This document shows, piece after piece, positions 48,501 through 59,079 of a stretch of DNA of 64,000 nt. Made by a program: the position numbers and the translations under genes. The DNA is from Macrocystis pyrifera (lineage: Eukaryota > Sar > Phaeophyceae > Laminariales > Laminariaceae): NCBI GenBank assembly GCA_031763025.1, contig JASSKH010000020.1, positions 8,678,528-8,742,527 on the forward strand, written 5' to 3'. The stretch's first letter is position 1, and every line of letters starts with the position of its first letter. The notes below the pieces were generated by a model that saw only the letters and a program-made list of their open reading frames with translations, was not told where the DNA came from and did not search any database.

Positions 48501-50400
48501 GGATCATCGGCACTGAGGCGCTGCCGGTAACGTTGTCGCCTCATAAGCGCTATTCTCGCCGAGTGGCCCCCGTCTCGTGCATCTGCGTCAGCGAAGTAGG
48601 CGTCGCAGCTCGTTGGTTTTTTCATGCATGTCTCCCATGCTGTGCGTCCGAGGGGGGGTTCGTAATTCGTTTATTGGCTTCATTTGGTATGCCGCACATA
48701 GCCGCCGGAGATGATTGTGCTTGCCGTATGGCCAGCCCCGGGCGGCGTCTCGCCCTGGGATCCCGAGTCCATGGTGACCTCGAGTTTTGGATGTGGGTCG
48801 CTCAGGAAGGGTTGGACACGCGTGGAGGAACCTTCTAGACTCCGATGTATTATTTGCTTGAGCGCCCATCTCAACGTACTCTGCTTTCGAACGCATCCTA
48901 AACCGCTGTCAGGGGGGTTTCTCCCGAAACTGGGGTATTCTGGCGACAGTATTCTGACGCCGGGAAGCAGTCTCTATTCTGTGGATCGAGAACGAAATAT
49001 CAATTAACGTTCTCGAACTGCTGGCCTGGACATGGTAATTTCTGCATGGGTCCTCGTCTCTCCGTGTGCGATGAGGGACTGTGTGTTGCTGCGTGGCGAC
49101 AACGAAGCACCCGTAGAGTGGGTGCGGTGTTGTCGAGGTGGGGAGGGGCCGAGATCTAGAGCGTTAGTGCGCCTCCATGGTGTGCTCCAATTGTCCTTTG
49201 ATTAACACTTTGACTCGAAACACGTACGATGTTTTCTCAACGTGGTCGCCGATGGTATCTGGTGTAATCGTGCCTCCGTCCTCATTAATATGCGTGCTGT
49301 TCGACCCGATATTCTGTGTCTGCAACAGGACCTGGGGGACGCGAGTACATCCCTCTGTACTTCGGCATTGGCCTCGAACTCATGCGAAATGACATTGCGA
49401 CTTCGTCTGAACGCACTTATCAGGGGCATTTCAGCACACAGGTAGGCTTTATGGTACGTTATGACATGCCTGTTTTCCTAAAGCGCTGCAATGACAGCAT
49501 GACCAATGTATGGCATTTGTTCGAGTACGTCGCGTACGCCTTTGCCACCACGAAATTGCCGTCGGCAACTATCGAGAGCCATTTGTCAGCGATCAAGTTT
49601 TTCCATTGTATTTCGCGCGAGTACGAGCTGGACACTAGTCATCCCGTCTTGGTCAATGCTCTCGACGGCTCCGCTCGTTTGCATGCCAACGCTGGTAGCC
49701 AAGCAACCGTTCGTCGGCTTGTTTCGTGGGAAATGTTAATCGCGGGCGAGAAATTGATCCCTACGTGGCGGACCGGGGGTCACATCTTGTGGATTGCCCT
49801 CTGTTTCCACCTTTTGGTTTTTGACTCGCACGTCCGAAACGTTCGCGGGAACACGATCACGCCTGCACGAGACACATTATTTGCGACGGGCTGACGTAGC
49901 GTTCTTCCGCGGAACGTTTTAACTTACTCTGGCGCAGTGGTCCACCGCGGACAGCGTTGAGGTTAGGTTTCGCGGCCAATTCGGGAAAGGGGCGGTTCTG
50001 ACGCGCGGACGTGGCGGTCCAGCGATGCGCGTGGGCGACGGTGGCAGTGTTGTTGATCTCATGATCAAATTGACGTCTTATTATCTGTTTCTTCCCTCGT
50101 AGGCCCCCTTTGCCGCGTTTGGCGTTGGTGATGGCGGATGGTCCATGTGGACACAGCAGCAAGCGACGACGATTTTGCGGAAAGTGGTTGCGTTGGCGGG
50201 CGGGCGGGCAGAGGAGAACGCTTTGCACTCTCTTAGGATTGGAGGCGCAATGCACTTGTCGGCGGGGGGGGGGGGGGGGGCGACACCAGAAGTGTTGCAG
50301 CGTGAGGGCAGATAGGCGTCCGATGCGTACAAGACGTATGTTCGCGGCTACGGAAAGGACGCCAGTTGGGTAGCAGACGTTATGGCCCAGGAAGGAATTA
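45600..50400 (+). mobile_element. Degraded DIRS-like tyrosine-recombinase retroelement fossil
   Basis: Parts on the plus strand follow DIRS order: an Ala-rich gag-like stretch (about 45.6-47.1 kb), reverse transcriptase with a YVDD box near 48.33 kb followed by an RNase H-side segment (about 48.4-48.8 kb), then a tyrosine recombinase (about 49.3-50.4 kb). The recombinase has a helical N-terminal part (SERTYQGHFSTQVGFMV) and a catalytic part with LHSLRIGGAMHLSAGG and YKTYVR. The element is broken, with several breaks, and its terminal repeats were not identified, so the ends are approximate. A 17-G run lies near its right end. Confidence 0.7.
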
Positions 50401-50530
50401 GCGATGGGATTCACTCGGGTCAGGGCACAGAGTAGTGGCGAGTTAATTTACCCTTAGATCTGACCAGGCAGAAGTGAAAATATGGAGAAGTGTGTTATCA
50501 CAAGCAATCCCTATGATATTGCAAGTAAGC

Positions 50531-50548
50531 GGGGGGGGGGGGGGGGGG
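50531..50548. repeat. Run of 18 G
   Basis: An uninterrupted homopolymer in the non-coding stretch 50400-51200, which otherwise shows no gene I can support. Confidence 0.9.
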
Positions 50549-51278
50549 TCGTAAGAGTGCATCCGTAAATCGGGTCAACTCCCTTTTTGCGATGAACGCT
50601 GGCGTCGAGTTTTCTTTCTCGCCAGTTGGGTTGGGAGTTAACTCGAGTGTGGTGTGTTACCGTCGGGGTAGCCCCGGGGGTCACCCCCTCTCCAACCCCC
50701 CTTCTCCGGGCGGGGGATTGCGTATAATATAATACAACTTCGACAGCAAAGAGTCGAAATATCGCTCTCTCTCAAGTTTTTCGTTTTATGAAAATTGAAA
50801 AAATCACGTCAGCTGTGGGCTCAACCGATCGGTCGATACTCAACTTTGCAATCTGTGTGATAACCGTTCGCGCGTTTTCCATTATTTCCCTCGCGATTGA
50901 CTACTGGCCGGTGACTCCCCTAGATGCTACCAGGGTCAGCGAGACGAATAATACTTACAGGCGCGATTTCCAATTGATTTCTGCCAGCACCATCTCGTGG
51001 ATCGAAACTTTGTTTACAGCACTTCACACATGACTCGCACACAAGACACTGGAAATATTTTTAGGTACTCCCTGTAACTAACTAAATGTTGCAGCAGGTC
51101 TTGACGTACAAGTACGTACGTGTTTGGTGAATCTCAATATCGTACATGTTTTTTGGCCTCTTCTGCTCTTGATATGAAAAACACAGCAGCAGTATGCACA
51201 CACCTACTACTACCTGTAAAATTGCAGAGGGTGATCCAACAGCGCAGGAGGAGGAGGCGATGTTCGTGTTTTCTGCAG

Positions 51279-51432
51279 ACAGGCTAGCGAGTGGCGCACG
51301 TTGGTCCTACAGCAGCTCTTTGTTCAATCTCGGACGTTCTACCAGGCAATACGATGACAAGAAGAGCTGGATCCCGGAGCTCTCGCCCTACGCACACGCG
51401 ATGCCAAGAAGATGGAAACAGAAGAAGCTTAA
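51279..51432 (+). pseudogene. Coding-like terminal exon with an in-frame TGA
   Basis: After a good acceptor (TTTTCTGCAG ending 51278) one frame reads QASEWRTLVLQQLFVQSR then TFYQAIR, meets TGA at 51355-51357, and continues in the same frame as QEELDPGALALRTRDAKK then METEEA and TAA. Both sides look like real helical protein. It is either a host pseudogene exon, or a gene ending at the TGA with a protein-like tail by chance, or a recoded stop. I do not recognise the family and found no partner exon. Confidence 0.35.
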
Positions 51433-51558
51433 ACCTGAACGCGAGCGCCACTCTACGACCTCCTGTCTTGTTGATTGTTTCGACTGTAACCGAAGTCCGG
51501 TCCTTCCTGTTGAATATATGGCCCGGATCTTGATTGGGTTTTGCCGGGTGTGTACTTC

Positions 51559-51667
51559 TTACGGGGTCCATAGTAAATAGGACCAACAACTCGTATTGTT
51601 AGTAAAAATAGGTACATCTATAGGTTTTTGTGTGTACCTACGGGGTATTAACTATGGTCCCCCGTAA
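51559..51667. mobile_element. Palindromic TTACGGGGG MITE, copy 5
   Basis: A 109-bp inverted repeat with ends TTACGGGGTCCATAGTAAAT and CTATGGTCCCCCGTAA. The right flank is TA and the left flank has mutated to TC. Confidence 0.8.
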
Positions 51668-51929
51668 TAATAACTCAACTACTTGATCAGTCGAACTCAC
51701 AGCCGACGACGTATTTCATATTTTTTATAAAATTCGTCAGTTGAGTATCAACTATTTAATCAGTCGAACTCACAGCTGACGTATTTCAAAATTTATAAAA
51801 ATTCATCGGTTGTTTTTGGGTCGCAGGCGATACGGGACGGTATATCAAAGCTCGTTATTATTTATGTACCGTTTCCCTTTTATCACGGACCGGTACACGT
51901 GTGCTGCTACTACTACTGTGGTGCTACTA

Positions 51930-52053
51930 CCACGGGGGAACTATGAGTAAATAGGACCCACGGTACTCACAAAAAACCTACATATTTTATTTCCCCTATT
52001 ATTTTGACTATTAATGGCAATATTTGTCCACTGTTTACTGTTGTCCCTCGTAA
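51930..52053. mobile_element. Palindromic TTACGGGGG MITE, copy 6 (diverged)
   Basis: About 124 bp. The left arm CACGGGGGAACTATGAGTAA and the right arm TTTACTGTTGTCCCTCGTAA are less well matched than in other copies. The order of internal motifs matches copy 3. Confidence 0.65.
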
Positions 52054-52585
52054 TACTGACGTGCGCACTGCGGTGTGTATCTGGTACTACTGCTTGTTTG
52101 TTTTCTCTCATCGAGCGGCATTTTTGCCTGTTTTTGCGTTCTTGTGGCCACAAGAAGGATTTCAGGGAGGTGAGCTATTAATACCTACCGGTACCTCGGT
52201 ACTCCTGTTCTGCGTTGTGATAAAATAAAGGTATTTAACAAATGTATCATCTTCCAACAAAATACTTCAAAACTTCAAACAGACATGATAATAAAAACGA
52301 AAGCTTCTTTTTGCGCCAACAAGATACATAAAAAAAGCCAGCCCACCACCAAGCACCTAAACAAAGCAAGCAAATATAGGGGCTGCGTGGTCCCACCGCA
52401 CACACCACATATCATATCATCACGATGAACTAACCGGCTGCTGCTCGAGGTCGAGGTGCACTCGTACGGGCCCACATGTCTACTTCTTCCCACATCAGAT
52501 TCAGCAGTGTGTAGGCTGTTGTATACCTGGTACACAGCAGCAGCAGCCCCTCCCAGATTGCTAAACCTACTCGCTATAGGACGGC

Positions 52586-52700
52586 ATGGCGCAGGGTACG
52601 GCGACGACTGCTTTGCTCACCCACAGCGTGCTGGCTACCGCGAGGATCTTCGTCGTCCTGCTTGCGGGATTTCTGGCATCCAAGTGGCCTAGGCATGAGC
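52586..52700 (+). CDS. First exon of a second AEC transporter gene (rest not in window)
   Basis: A 115-bp exon with ATG and a GTGAGT donor at the same places as exon 1 at 30414-30528. I count eight differences by eye, of which five are silent and three change the protein (D4G, V10L, D38E). It encodes a signal-like first membrane helix, VLATARIFVVLLAGFLAS. The frame, start and donor are intact, while the surrounding non-coding DNA has diverged much further. The second exon was not found up to 64000. Either the gene continues beyond the window, with the right-edge Copia element inside its first intron, or only the first exon was duplicated and is a relic. Confidence 0.55.
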
Positions 52701-52991
52701 GTGAGTACATACAGCAGTAGTGCGGACAGCAATCAGTCGGAGCGGTAGAAGAATAGTGTAGTAGTAGCTGCTGTGATGACGCGCTCGTTTTATTCTTCTG
52801 ACAGCGACCAGTCGGAGCAGCAGCAGTAGCAGAACCTATCTGCCGTGATGATGATTGATGCTGGTTGAAAGCACAACTACTACTCCACAACTAATAAAAA
52901 AATGTGTTGTCGTTGCTGACCGATAGTATGCGGATATATGCTATTCCAGCTGCTGATGCTATTGCTACTCGTTCGTAAAGCGAAGACCTCC

Positions 52992-53066
52992 TTCGCGCTC
53001 ATCATATATGTGCGAGGGGGACTTCTTCTGGCGGCCAAGCAAAAGTGGCCCAAATACGATGGGAGC
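52992..53066 (+). pseudogene. Decayed duplicate of AEC exon 1 (copy B)
   Basis: The frame reads FALIIYVRGGLLLAAKQKWP then KYDGS, followed by GTGACT where exon 1 has GTGAGT. It is closer to an exon 1 end than its sister at 30829, and its presence in both copies dates it before the segmental duplication. Whether it is ever spliced is unknown. Confidence 0.5.
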
Positions 53067-53516
53067 GTGACTACAGCAGTATTGGAGAAGAGGGGGGGGA
53101 GAAAACAGGGGCTTCTGCATTATAATAAATTGTACCAGGTATTAATTATTTCATAATGTTATTACTAATAACGGTGATAATGACAGACCCACACCGATGG
53201 CGTGGGGATGGAGCTTGGGTGCGGCTTTTAGGATCTAAGAAGAACAGGACGGAAAGAGCACATCTTGATTGAGACGGAGGAGGGAGCAAGGACAAAATGG
53301 AGTGTTGTAGATAAATCATAGCGGAAAGTAGACACAAAAGTTATACCAGGTAGCTGCCAGGTAGACCTTGTGCATAGGTTTGTTTTGTTCTCGTGGTTTT
53401 GTTTCAGGAACGTTTCGAGTGATCAGCTTTGAAATGCCTCACACTGCTGTCGGATAGCAAGCATAAATATAAGAATGTACTTATATAACGTACACACAAT
53501 CTCTTTTTTTCGACCT

Positions 53517-53537
53517 AATAACCCTAAACCCTAACCC
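53517..53537. repeat. Short interstitial telomere-like tract
   Basis: AATAACCCTAAACCCTAACC, within the segment of about 600 bp that copy B has and copy A lacks. Confidence 0.65.
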
Positions 53538-54390
53538 CGTGACCCCAAACCGCAGCCAAAACGGGCCAAAACTGGCCATGAACGCGGCTGCGCCGCGTTT
53601 GCATCGAACCAGGAAATTTCTCAATTGCGGACGACGATTCCGAAGTAGGTGCAGACCGCGCTACGCGATTTTTAAGTCATAAACACCCCTAAAGATCCGA
53701 GCCCACAGATTGTAAAACCTACTCTTTACTGGGCACTGCGTTGCTTTCGTAGGACCGAGCAAGAAATTGTTTGCCTTGGTACTCTTTCACCAAGAAATTG
53801 TTTGAGAACCACACCAGAACGCTCTGCTCCTTATCATGATTTGATGATCGCAAGTCAACACGACTTTATTTTGCCGTTTTGCCCCTGTTTTTTCTCATTT
53901 TGCCTCTCCTTTGTGTGCACGAGGTCACCTGTCAAGAGGGTGAGATCAGATTCTAAGCTCCCCGCTAGTCCCCTGATCACACGCTATTCACACAATACGG
54001 GTGTAGGCAACTCTCCAGTCCACCGTCCGGGATCAATGTTCATCAGTACAACACCTACCATTGCCTGGTACCTAATAATAATGCAGTTCACACAGTTCAC
54101 AGGAAGCAGCCAAAATATTTATTGACGAGGTCAACGTTCAGTCGAGACTGCTGCAGCACTGACAGCTACCAGGTATTTACTAGCTGCAGTGAACAAATAC
54201 CTCCGGTGAAACGTATTCTGTCATACTGCTGTCATGTCGCGTACTGGTATATACTGGTACCTGGTATCACGTTCCGGTAACACGCGGCTTGCAGAGTTGA
54301 AGATGGGTATCGACCGATCGGAAGAGATCTCACAGCACAGCGGTGTATTCACAAAATGTTATGATACCAGGTACATGCGGTTGTGATTTT

Positions 54391-55095
54391 CAGGGCTTTT
54401 CGCGTGTCAGGTCAAATCTCACGGGTCGGGTCGGGTCTGCTGACCCGACCCGACCCGCGAGATTTTGAAAGCCTCTTGACCCGACCCGACCCGACCCGCC
54501 ACCTTCGGATTGACCCGTGAGACACGGGTTTCATTGACCTGCGAGACTATTTATCTTGACCCGCAGGTCCGACCGGCGGATCCGCCCGGTGGATCGACAA
54601 TTCAAAAATAATTTAATATTCAGTTTTGTGCCCACAATCGATATGTGGCCTGGCTGTAGTGGATATAACTGGATGCGGGCATGCGTATATGGCTTTGGCA
54701 GTGTTTTAATGTTTGAATAAGATATCAAAGGAGTATTATTGAATATTTGTACGAGAAAAGCCTTTGGGTAAGAGAGCGGGAAGTGTTTCGAGCGTCGGAT
54801 CAGCAGGCCGGATGCGCGGGTCCGATCCGCGGATCAGCAGAAAAGGATTCGCGGGTCACGGTGGCCCGACCCGCGAGTGACCCGTTTCTCGCGGGTCATG
54901 ACCTAACCCGACCCGTGAGCTTTTCATCACCTCTTGACCCGACCCGTGAGCTTTTCATCACCTCTTGACCCGACCCGACCCGACCCGACCCGTGAGATTT
55001 TGAACACTTCCTGAGCCGACCCGACCCGACCCGTGAGATTTTGAACACCCCGTGACTCGACCCGCGGGTCGGGTCATGACCCGCGAAAAGCCCTG
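54391..55095. mobile_element. hAT-like non-autonomous element with CCGACCCG interior, copy 2
   Basis: A 705-bp element, left end CAGGGCTTTTCGCGTGTCA and right end the inverse of CAGGGCTTTTCGCGGGTCA. The flanks GTGATTTT (54383-54390) and GTGATATC (55096-55103) match at six of eight positions. The undisturbed site in copy A (near 31782) reads TTGTGATTTTGACTTTTCAC with no element, which shows the insertion directly. The unique core (about 54605-54775) matches 12460-12625. It has no transposase. Confidence 0.9.
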
Positions 55096-55127
55096 GTGAT
55101 ATCGACTTTTCACGGCTGCAAAGTTTT

Positions 55128-57106
55128 AACACCTCGGATAACCTAACGCTTAACGTTTTATGTTAATGTTAGGCGTCAGCGAAAAAAAAAACGTAGCATT
55201 TCGTTACCACGTTAACTACTTTTTGGATTTTGTGATAACATAGTGTTAGTGTGTTGTGATATATTGGCGGGCGATCGCGTAACATTATGTTTGAGTGTTA
55301 CCTTGGTCTCGTACTGACCGCAGTATTTGTTAGGGTATGCAGCCCATAGCGAGTAACACTACCTTAGGGTGTTAGCGGAAATTCTGGTGGCTATCGTAAC
55401 ACACGTTGAAGGGATAACGTACATGGTCAATTAAACGTTAACATTACGTTACCGTGTTAGCGTTATCAGCCCGTAGCGAGTAACGTCATGTTAGTGTGTC
55501 AGCGGGGTTCTTCGTGCTACCGTAATACCCTTTCGACGGATGACGGACACGGCCAAATAAACGCGTACATAACACTATGTTAGTGTGTTAGTGAAATTTC
55601 CAGGGGCTACCGTAACACACGTTAAAGGGATGACGTATACGGTCAATACAACTTTAACATTGTGTTACCACAGTCCGTTTCCAGCGACGTTATGTGAGGG
55701 TATTACGGAAGTAACATAGAAACGTACGTCAAACGGATAACGTATATGATCGATAACACACTATTGATTGCATTATGTTATTGTTATCTCGTGTGCAATG
55801 TATGTAGTGACACAAGTTAGTAGATAACGTACACCCGCAATCTAAAGTCAACAATATGTTACTGCCGTGTTCACTCGTACGTGCGAGTGTGCAGATTACG
55901 TTATCGATGGATGACGTAATGTGTTCTACCTGGTAGATGGATGACGTACTGGCGGGGTTTCCACGAAAAATGAGGCGTTTTTTTTTTTGCGGGTATCCCT
56001 CCTAAATATCCCCGGTTGGGGTTTTAAAATATGAAGGCGTTTTTTACCGGGGATGCCATGCTATCCTCCCCCCCGGGGATATTTTTGTAGGTATCCCCCA
56101 CTGGGATGTCGGCGAATATGGATAACACGGCTACGCTATGTTACTCCCACACGCCCGCTTTACCACTAACACAGGTAACACATGTTAGATCTCGGGAAGA
56201 TCCAGAGGGTAACGTAGTAACATTACGTTAGAACGACTTCGGCCCCAACGATAACTCAGTAACACAAAGTTAGACCCGGATTGGTTTTTATGGTGACACG
56301 GTAACGGAATGTTACCATCAGATCTTTACTGACGGTAACACCGTAACATAATTTTACAGAGACTTCCGCATTTAGGCTAACATCCTAGCATAATGTTACG
56401 TATGGGCCGGCTAAGACTGTAACGTATCTAACGTACGTTAAGTGTTACGTTATCCGACCCTAAGGCAATGAGATGGGGGGCCCAGATAACGTAGTGTTAG
56501 CAGCGCTGGCCATTGCGTTATGTTACGTTATTAGCGTGTTATCTGTAACACAATGTTATATGTTAGCAGTGCTGGCGAACATATGGTAACATGATGTTAG
56601 GGTGTTATGCATAACACTCCTCCTAAGGGTAACATAGTGTTATTGCGTTACGTCTGACGCTGCGTCGATACTAACATTATGTTATCGTGTTATTACGGGG
56701 GTCCATAGTTAACGGGACCAAATTTTGTTAGTAAAAATAGGCAAATATATAGGTTTTTATGTGCACCATAGGTCCTGTTAACTATGGACCCCCGTAATAG
56801 TAAATATGCGGATATCGATCTGGGCATGTTAGAAGAGTGATACCGTACGTGTTTGGTCAAAGCCTGTTAGTTCAAAGGCTGATCACGGCATAACGTAATG
56901 CTACCGTACCAGAGCTGGACGAGACCGAGCAGCAACATAACGATAAGGCTCGTGCACGTTCGTGGGTTTCCAGTTAACACTGTGTTACCGCGTTACCGTG
57001 ATCGCTCCTCTAGTGCTAACACTATGTTAGTACGTTACCACGTTCCTTGTGTTAGGCCCGACAACGCAGACAAGTGTTATCCGAGTGTTACGTTGTCCGA
57101 GGTGTG
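55128..57106. mobile_element. Motif-saturated TAAC/GTTA DNA element with TIRs and 8-bp target-site repeat
   Basis: A 1979-bp insertion. The left end AACACCTCGGATAACCTAAC mirrors the right end GTTACGTTGTCCGAGGTGTG. An exact 8-bp direct repeat, AAAGTTTT, flanks it (55120-55127 and 57107-57114). The interior holds dozens of TAAC/GTTA phrases such as TAACATTATGTTA and GTAACGTTAT-like palindromes at irregular spacing. It has no long reading frame. It also carries a nested TTACGGGGG MITE (56693) and a GGGTATCC...GGGGATA foldback near 55975-56105. Superfamily is open: 8 bp suits hAT, and many internal binding-site-like motifs suit either hAT or MULE. Confidence 0.8.
56693..56797. mobile_element. Palindromic TTACGGGGG MITE, copy 7 (TA target site)
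   Basis: A 105-bp inverted repeat, nearly identical to copy 4 at 15335, with TA on both sides. It is nested in the TAAC element, so it is the younger insertion of the two. Confidence 0.9.
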
Positions 57107-57739
57107 AAAGTTTTTCATTTTAGGTACTGCTTGCTGACTGACCTGGTGTGAAACGTCTGTTGTGCGTAAGCTGGGCGTTTCGTGTACATTGGCACTACAA
57201 TTGCTGTAGTAGGTAGGTGCAGATAATGCCTGCAGTGAGTGGATCGCCGCGCTCACAGTGAAGCACCTCGACTTTTCTGCCATGCGAATTACAGGTCGAC
57301 AGAACTGAGCAGCGTATCACACGGACTTTTTACGGCGCGTCGACGTGGGTCGCGCATCGTACATATCCTTGTATTGCTGAACGTACACTACACGGTTTAA
57401 ATCTTCGGTAGGCTTCTTCTACGTACCGGGTACAGTACTAGCATAGTGTGAGGATGTTACTCACTGAGCAATATAGGTGTGAAACATCGATCGATTTTAT
57501 CCTTAGACCACCCCTCCCCTCTGAACGTCTGGGTTGGCGCGCGACGACGCTGACGACGCTGTATTACCCGCCTCTGACTGCGTGAGCTAGACAGCCAGGG
57601 TACCGTTGTTTTGTTTTTTTTTGGCGCTGGCGGTCAAGTTGGATACTTATTGTGCGGGGAGGACCTTTACTCCGCACACAGGCTGGATGATCGTATCACG
57701 TAGTGTGCATATGTTGAGCCACCCACGAGCGAGGCAGTT

Positions 57740-58980
57740 TTTTATTTTTATTTTTATGCAATTTTTTTGATGAGTGATTGAAACAGGCAGGAAGTCGGAT
57801 TTTCCACCGGCAAAAAAGCCTCACCAGATCGGTGCGCCATGTGCCGTCTTATCGTGTATTTGGTTTTATTTCATGGGAGAATAAAACAAACAGACCAGAA
57901 CCGAGATTTTGAACTCCACGTGGACCACGACACGAACGAGTCATTCACGCCGGGTTGGGCGATCAACCTTCACCACCAGCTCCTCGAACGAAGGAACGGA
58001 ATGTGGAACCTCTTGGGGAGCTGCGTAGTAAGGAGTTTGCTAGTCGCTGGACCAGCAAGGAGCTCTCGCTCTCGCGGAGCATGAGCTGCATGCGGCCGTC
58101 GTAGTCAGAAAAAAAAACGCTAGATTGTTTTGATACTGCTGTAGTAGTCTCGTCCTATTCGTCTCCAAAGTTGTATCGCCTAGAGCACCTGCAGTTGGGC
58201 GGCCGCGAGGGACGCGATGGTGGCCAAGGTATTGATGCCCTCCCTCTCCGTAGTGGTCGATGCACAAGTGCTGGAGCCCAGCTGTGTACAAGCGTAACCA
58301 AGCATGTAGCGTCGTGACCCGTCATGAGCTTAGTCTATAATCTATACAAAATTGTATCACCATGCCTCCGATGTCTTGTACAAAAGCAAATTTTATCACT
58401 TTCAGAGTGAGGGGTGGACAGACCTTGATAGTAGATCTTTATGGGGGTTTTGTGTTGGACGCCTGAAGCCGACCCTCCGACCCGAACCCTAACCCGAACC
58501 CGAACCCGAACCCTGTGCCAGTGGTCAGTGCTGGGATGCTGTGCTTGTTAAGACTCTAGGTTGGCTCGGTCGGCGTGGACGCTGAGCTTGGGAAGACTCT
58601 AGGTTGACTCGGGATGACTCGGGATGCTGTGGCTGGGAAAGACTCGAAAGTTGATTAAGCCGCGTAAAACATACCCCTAGCCAATCAGAGTGCCTAATTA
58701 GCTACCCCAGGAAGATCTGCTATCAGGGTTTGTGTACTACTGTTCAGAGTTGATCAGAAAAGGCTGTAAAAAAAAATTACTTCATGGAATTTCATGAGTG
58801 ATAAAATCTCGGAGGAACATTTTTGCCACCAAACAGGCCCCCGTAAGACGTGATTTTGATTAAAAAAAAACTGACCAGAAAAGGGACCAGAATCTGATAC
58901 CCCGAAGCCTTCGTAAACATTCTTATAATCACCTAAAAAAAATGCAAAACAGAATACACAATAAAGTAATAAGAATAATA
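57740..58980. other. Insertion in copy B with possible minus-strand exons
   Basis: Copy A lacks this segment (joint near 34562). On the minus strand 58189-58281 is bounded by an acceptor CAG and a GTGCTC donor-like site. It reads LGSSTCASTTTEREGINT then LATIASLAAAQLQ. Further along, 58003-58070 reads LMLRESESSLLVQRLANSLL. Both look like real protein, but I recognise no family. Tandem GACTCTAGGTTG phrases lie at 58550-58620. Confidence 0.3.
58479..58514. repeat. Degenerate telomere-like tract (CCCGAA/CCCTAA)
   Basis: A run of CCCGAACCCTAACCCGAACC units. Confidence 0.65.
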
Positions 58981-59079
58981 AGTTATAGAAACGCATTGCT
59001 GTCTCTGGAATGGCCACACCTGAAATTAAATCAACTATTTGATGCTGTCATCCACGTTCAAGAAAATCCATCTCGTAGG

